Part shown: positions 62,271-64,000 of the stretch, in pieces
How positions within the stretch are numbered: position 1 is the first letter of the stretch
Layout of the letters: every line of letters starts with the position of its first letter
Origin: Plectrocnemia conspersa
Lineage: Eukaryota > Arthropoda > Insecta > Trichoptera > Polycentropodidae
Length of the DNA: 64,000 nucleotides
Assembly: GCA_009617715.1 (NCBI GenBank)
Contig: VTFK01000435.1
Location: forward strand, 124,001 to 188,000
Reading direction: 5' to 3'
Program-made: the position numbers and the translations under genes
Notes under the pieces: model-generated
Told to the model about the DNA's origin: nothing
Database searches by the model: none
Seen by the model: only the letters and a program-made list of their open reading frames with translations

Positions 62271-62474
62271 AAACCAAATTTTGATCAATATGAGAGGGCA
62301 AAAACAATTATCACTTCTCAGAAGGCAAAAATTCACGTCAAAAGCAATAAAATCGTGTCGGCGCCGTCGCAGTGCGACGGCGCCGACACGATTTTATTGC
62401 TTTTGACGTGGATTTTTGACTTCTGAGAAGGGATAATTGTTTTTTGCGCTCTCCTATTGAGCAAAATTTGGTTT
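62271..62474. repeat. Long near-perfect palindrome (foldback)
   Basis: The centre is the single base at 62372. The inner 38 bp of each arm (62334-62371 and 62373-62410) are exact inverted copies, with a G/C-rich heart CGGCGCCGTCGCA. Outward, the arms continue with scattered mismatches (GATAATTGTTTTT, CAAAATTTGGTTT) to about 100 bp each, then similarity fades. No target duplication was seen. It could be a foldback or MITE-like element with almost no loop, or a local inverted duplication. Confidence 0.9.
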
Positions 62475-64000
62475 AGATGTACTTTATTTGATTCCCACAC
62501 GTAATATTGTCTTAATATAAACGCTTGATAATCGAACGTTTTCACCGCGATGGGACATTTATTGATTTTTACCAAGACTTGAAATTCACTATATGGCAAC
62601 ACTGAGCAGCAAAAAAACACGACTAATTATCAGATAAATATTATGAGTAAATTTTTTATGCATATTTAAAATATTTTGCATAAAATATGATTTTAGAAAA
62701 TATGTCGCAATGGTGGCTAAATTTTATATTAATTTGTGGCATAGAAAGTGTTAACTCATGTTATTATTTATTTAAAAATTATATTACGATGTTAAAAACT
62801 ATATAAAATGCTATTTTTATCACGAGGCCCAGAATCTTTGTTTTTCCCATGACCCGGATTCAGTAACTTTAAGAAGCGCTTTTCCACGTACACCCGTTGA
62901 TCCGACTCTAGGTAATCATATCGCAGCATGTAGGAATTTATAAAATTAAGAATTTTACAATTCTCAATAAAATATATTTAAGATCATTTGCATAAACTAA
63001 GAATTTAAATTTTGGGTCGAGAAATAAAGACCTTGAGGAATTTATTATATAGCAATTTATTTAGACAACAAAGGTTTTTTTCTGTAAAATGCACCGTAGA
63101 AAATTCCAGCTAAGCAGTGATTTTAAGTCATGATCCGCAACAATGGGGATACGCAGTGAAAAAAGCAGTATAATTTTTAATAAGTTTCCATCTTCGGATA
63201 TATACGTTTTTATAGCTCGGGTCGTGTAGAACTAATACGATTTCGATCCTGGCCAAACAGGGGTTCAAAATTGACTCGCAAATAACGCCTCGCGCAAATC
63301 TCGTTAAAAAAAATTGAAAAAAATTCTGACCCTATTTTCGATTGTAAACACACTGTGCAGGTTTTCCGGCGTCGCGTAGATTTCCCTCGACTCGATTTTC
63401 CGATCGGCTAACCAAACTGTTTTCCTTTAATCTGGCCACTGGATCGCGACACCCAGTATAATGCACAAGTAGCTCGGCGTAGGGCGATAACGAATAATCT
63501 GCTTAACATTCCAATATTCACCCGAAGGCTTCTAAATCCCTTATTATTCCTTGACGCTTAAATTTGAATCATCAAATTCCTTTATTGTATTGTTAACCAT
63601 TGTACTACTGTTTGTTTATATACGCTGATTGTTATTCTGAAAAAGCACATATATTTAATTTATACACAAATAATAATTGTTGTACCAAATGTACGTAATT
63701 TTTATTAAGTAATGAAAGATTACGTTGGACTAGATATATGAAGATGTGCATATGTACGTTTTAAGATAAGTGCACATTTATATTAAATATATTTAACAGT
63801 TAAACGTTTCAACTATAAACCTAACATTATGATTGTGAACTTATTCCTTTCAGTTGATTTCTGGAACAATTAATTTAAATAATGTATTTTATAATTAGTA
63901 TGATATCAAAGAAATATATCAGTATATTAAAAGTCGTAAAAACAATGGGATTACTTCGCGAAAGTAATGTCATTGATGCGCTTATATAATATACATAACT
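62475..64000. other. Gene-free DNA
   Basis: AT-rich with a GC-richer part at about 63160-63520 (CpG-containing, no recognised frame). No elements with readable ends. Confidence 0.45.

Overview
This is AT-rich, intron- or intergenic-like nuclear DNA from an animal, most likely an insect. That reading rests on the class of mobile elements present (jockey-superfamily non-LTR elements with short-repeat tails, hAT, Tigger/pogo and Tc1/mariner-like DNA transposons), on the long A/T tracts and CATA/TACA simple repeats, and on the absence of any bacterial-style gene packing. The insect order cannot be fixed from the window. I find no intact host gene, tRNA, rRNA or CRISPR array. Almost every protein-like signal belongs to a decayed transposable element. 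One short exon-like stretch (61087-61226) and one unassigned coding-like relic (15015-15350) are the only candidates for something else.

Layout. 1-4830: AT-rich sequence, a copy of a dispersed repeat (545-910) and a 5'-truncated jockey-type element (1192-3164). 4831-7300: a possible hAT end, then a 1755-bp Tigger/pogo transposon with TA target duplication (5041-6795). 9600-11303: a dispersed repeat, then a complete but decayed hAT element with a perfect 8-bp target duplication (10191-11303). 12130-16440: gene-free DNA with several GC-richer islands. 17148-18895: two related jockey-type elements lying tail to tail, the first with a duplicated 5' block and no catalytic YADD motif. 20400-26450: gene-free DNA with three dispersed repeat families. 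33217-34128: a second decayed hAT element. 37562-39790: a short Tc1/mariner-like element with an internal foldback, then a degenerate long tandem repeat. 39800-49800: essentially featureless AT-rich DNA with one GC-rich island. 50185-53364: a 3.2-kb element with long terminal inverted repeats whose outer halves are a 12-unit, roughly 15-bp minisatellite, flanked by a perfect 9-bp duplication and holding a hAT-like protein fragment. 54910-57760: a duplicated 170-210 bp segment whose copies flank a fairly young jockey-type element on the minus strand. 58752-60517: a third hAT element. 61535-64000: a second copy of the first repeat, blown up by about 110 pure TA units, then a roughly 200-bp near-perfect palindrome at 62271-62474.

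The elements do not form a pathway; the window is a record of independent insertions. The points of most interest are the minisatellite-ended long-TIR element, a 3' RNA hairpin of the jockey-type family that is supported by compensatory base changes between copies, the high-GC palindrome at 62372, and the rearranged jockey copy at 17148. Target duplications, terminal repeats and protein motifs were read directly from the sequence. Family names are assigned from known hallmarks, without database searches.
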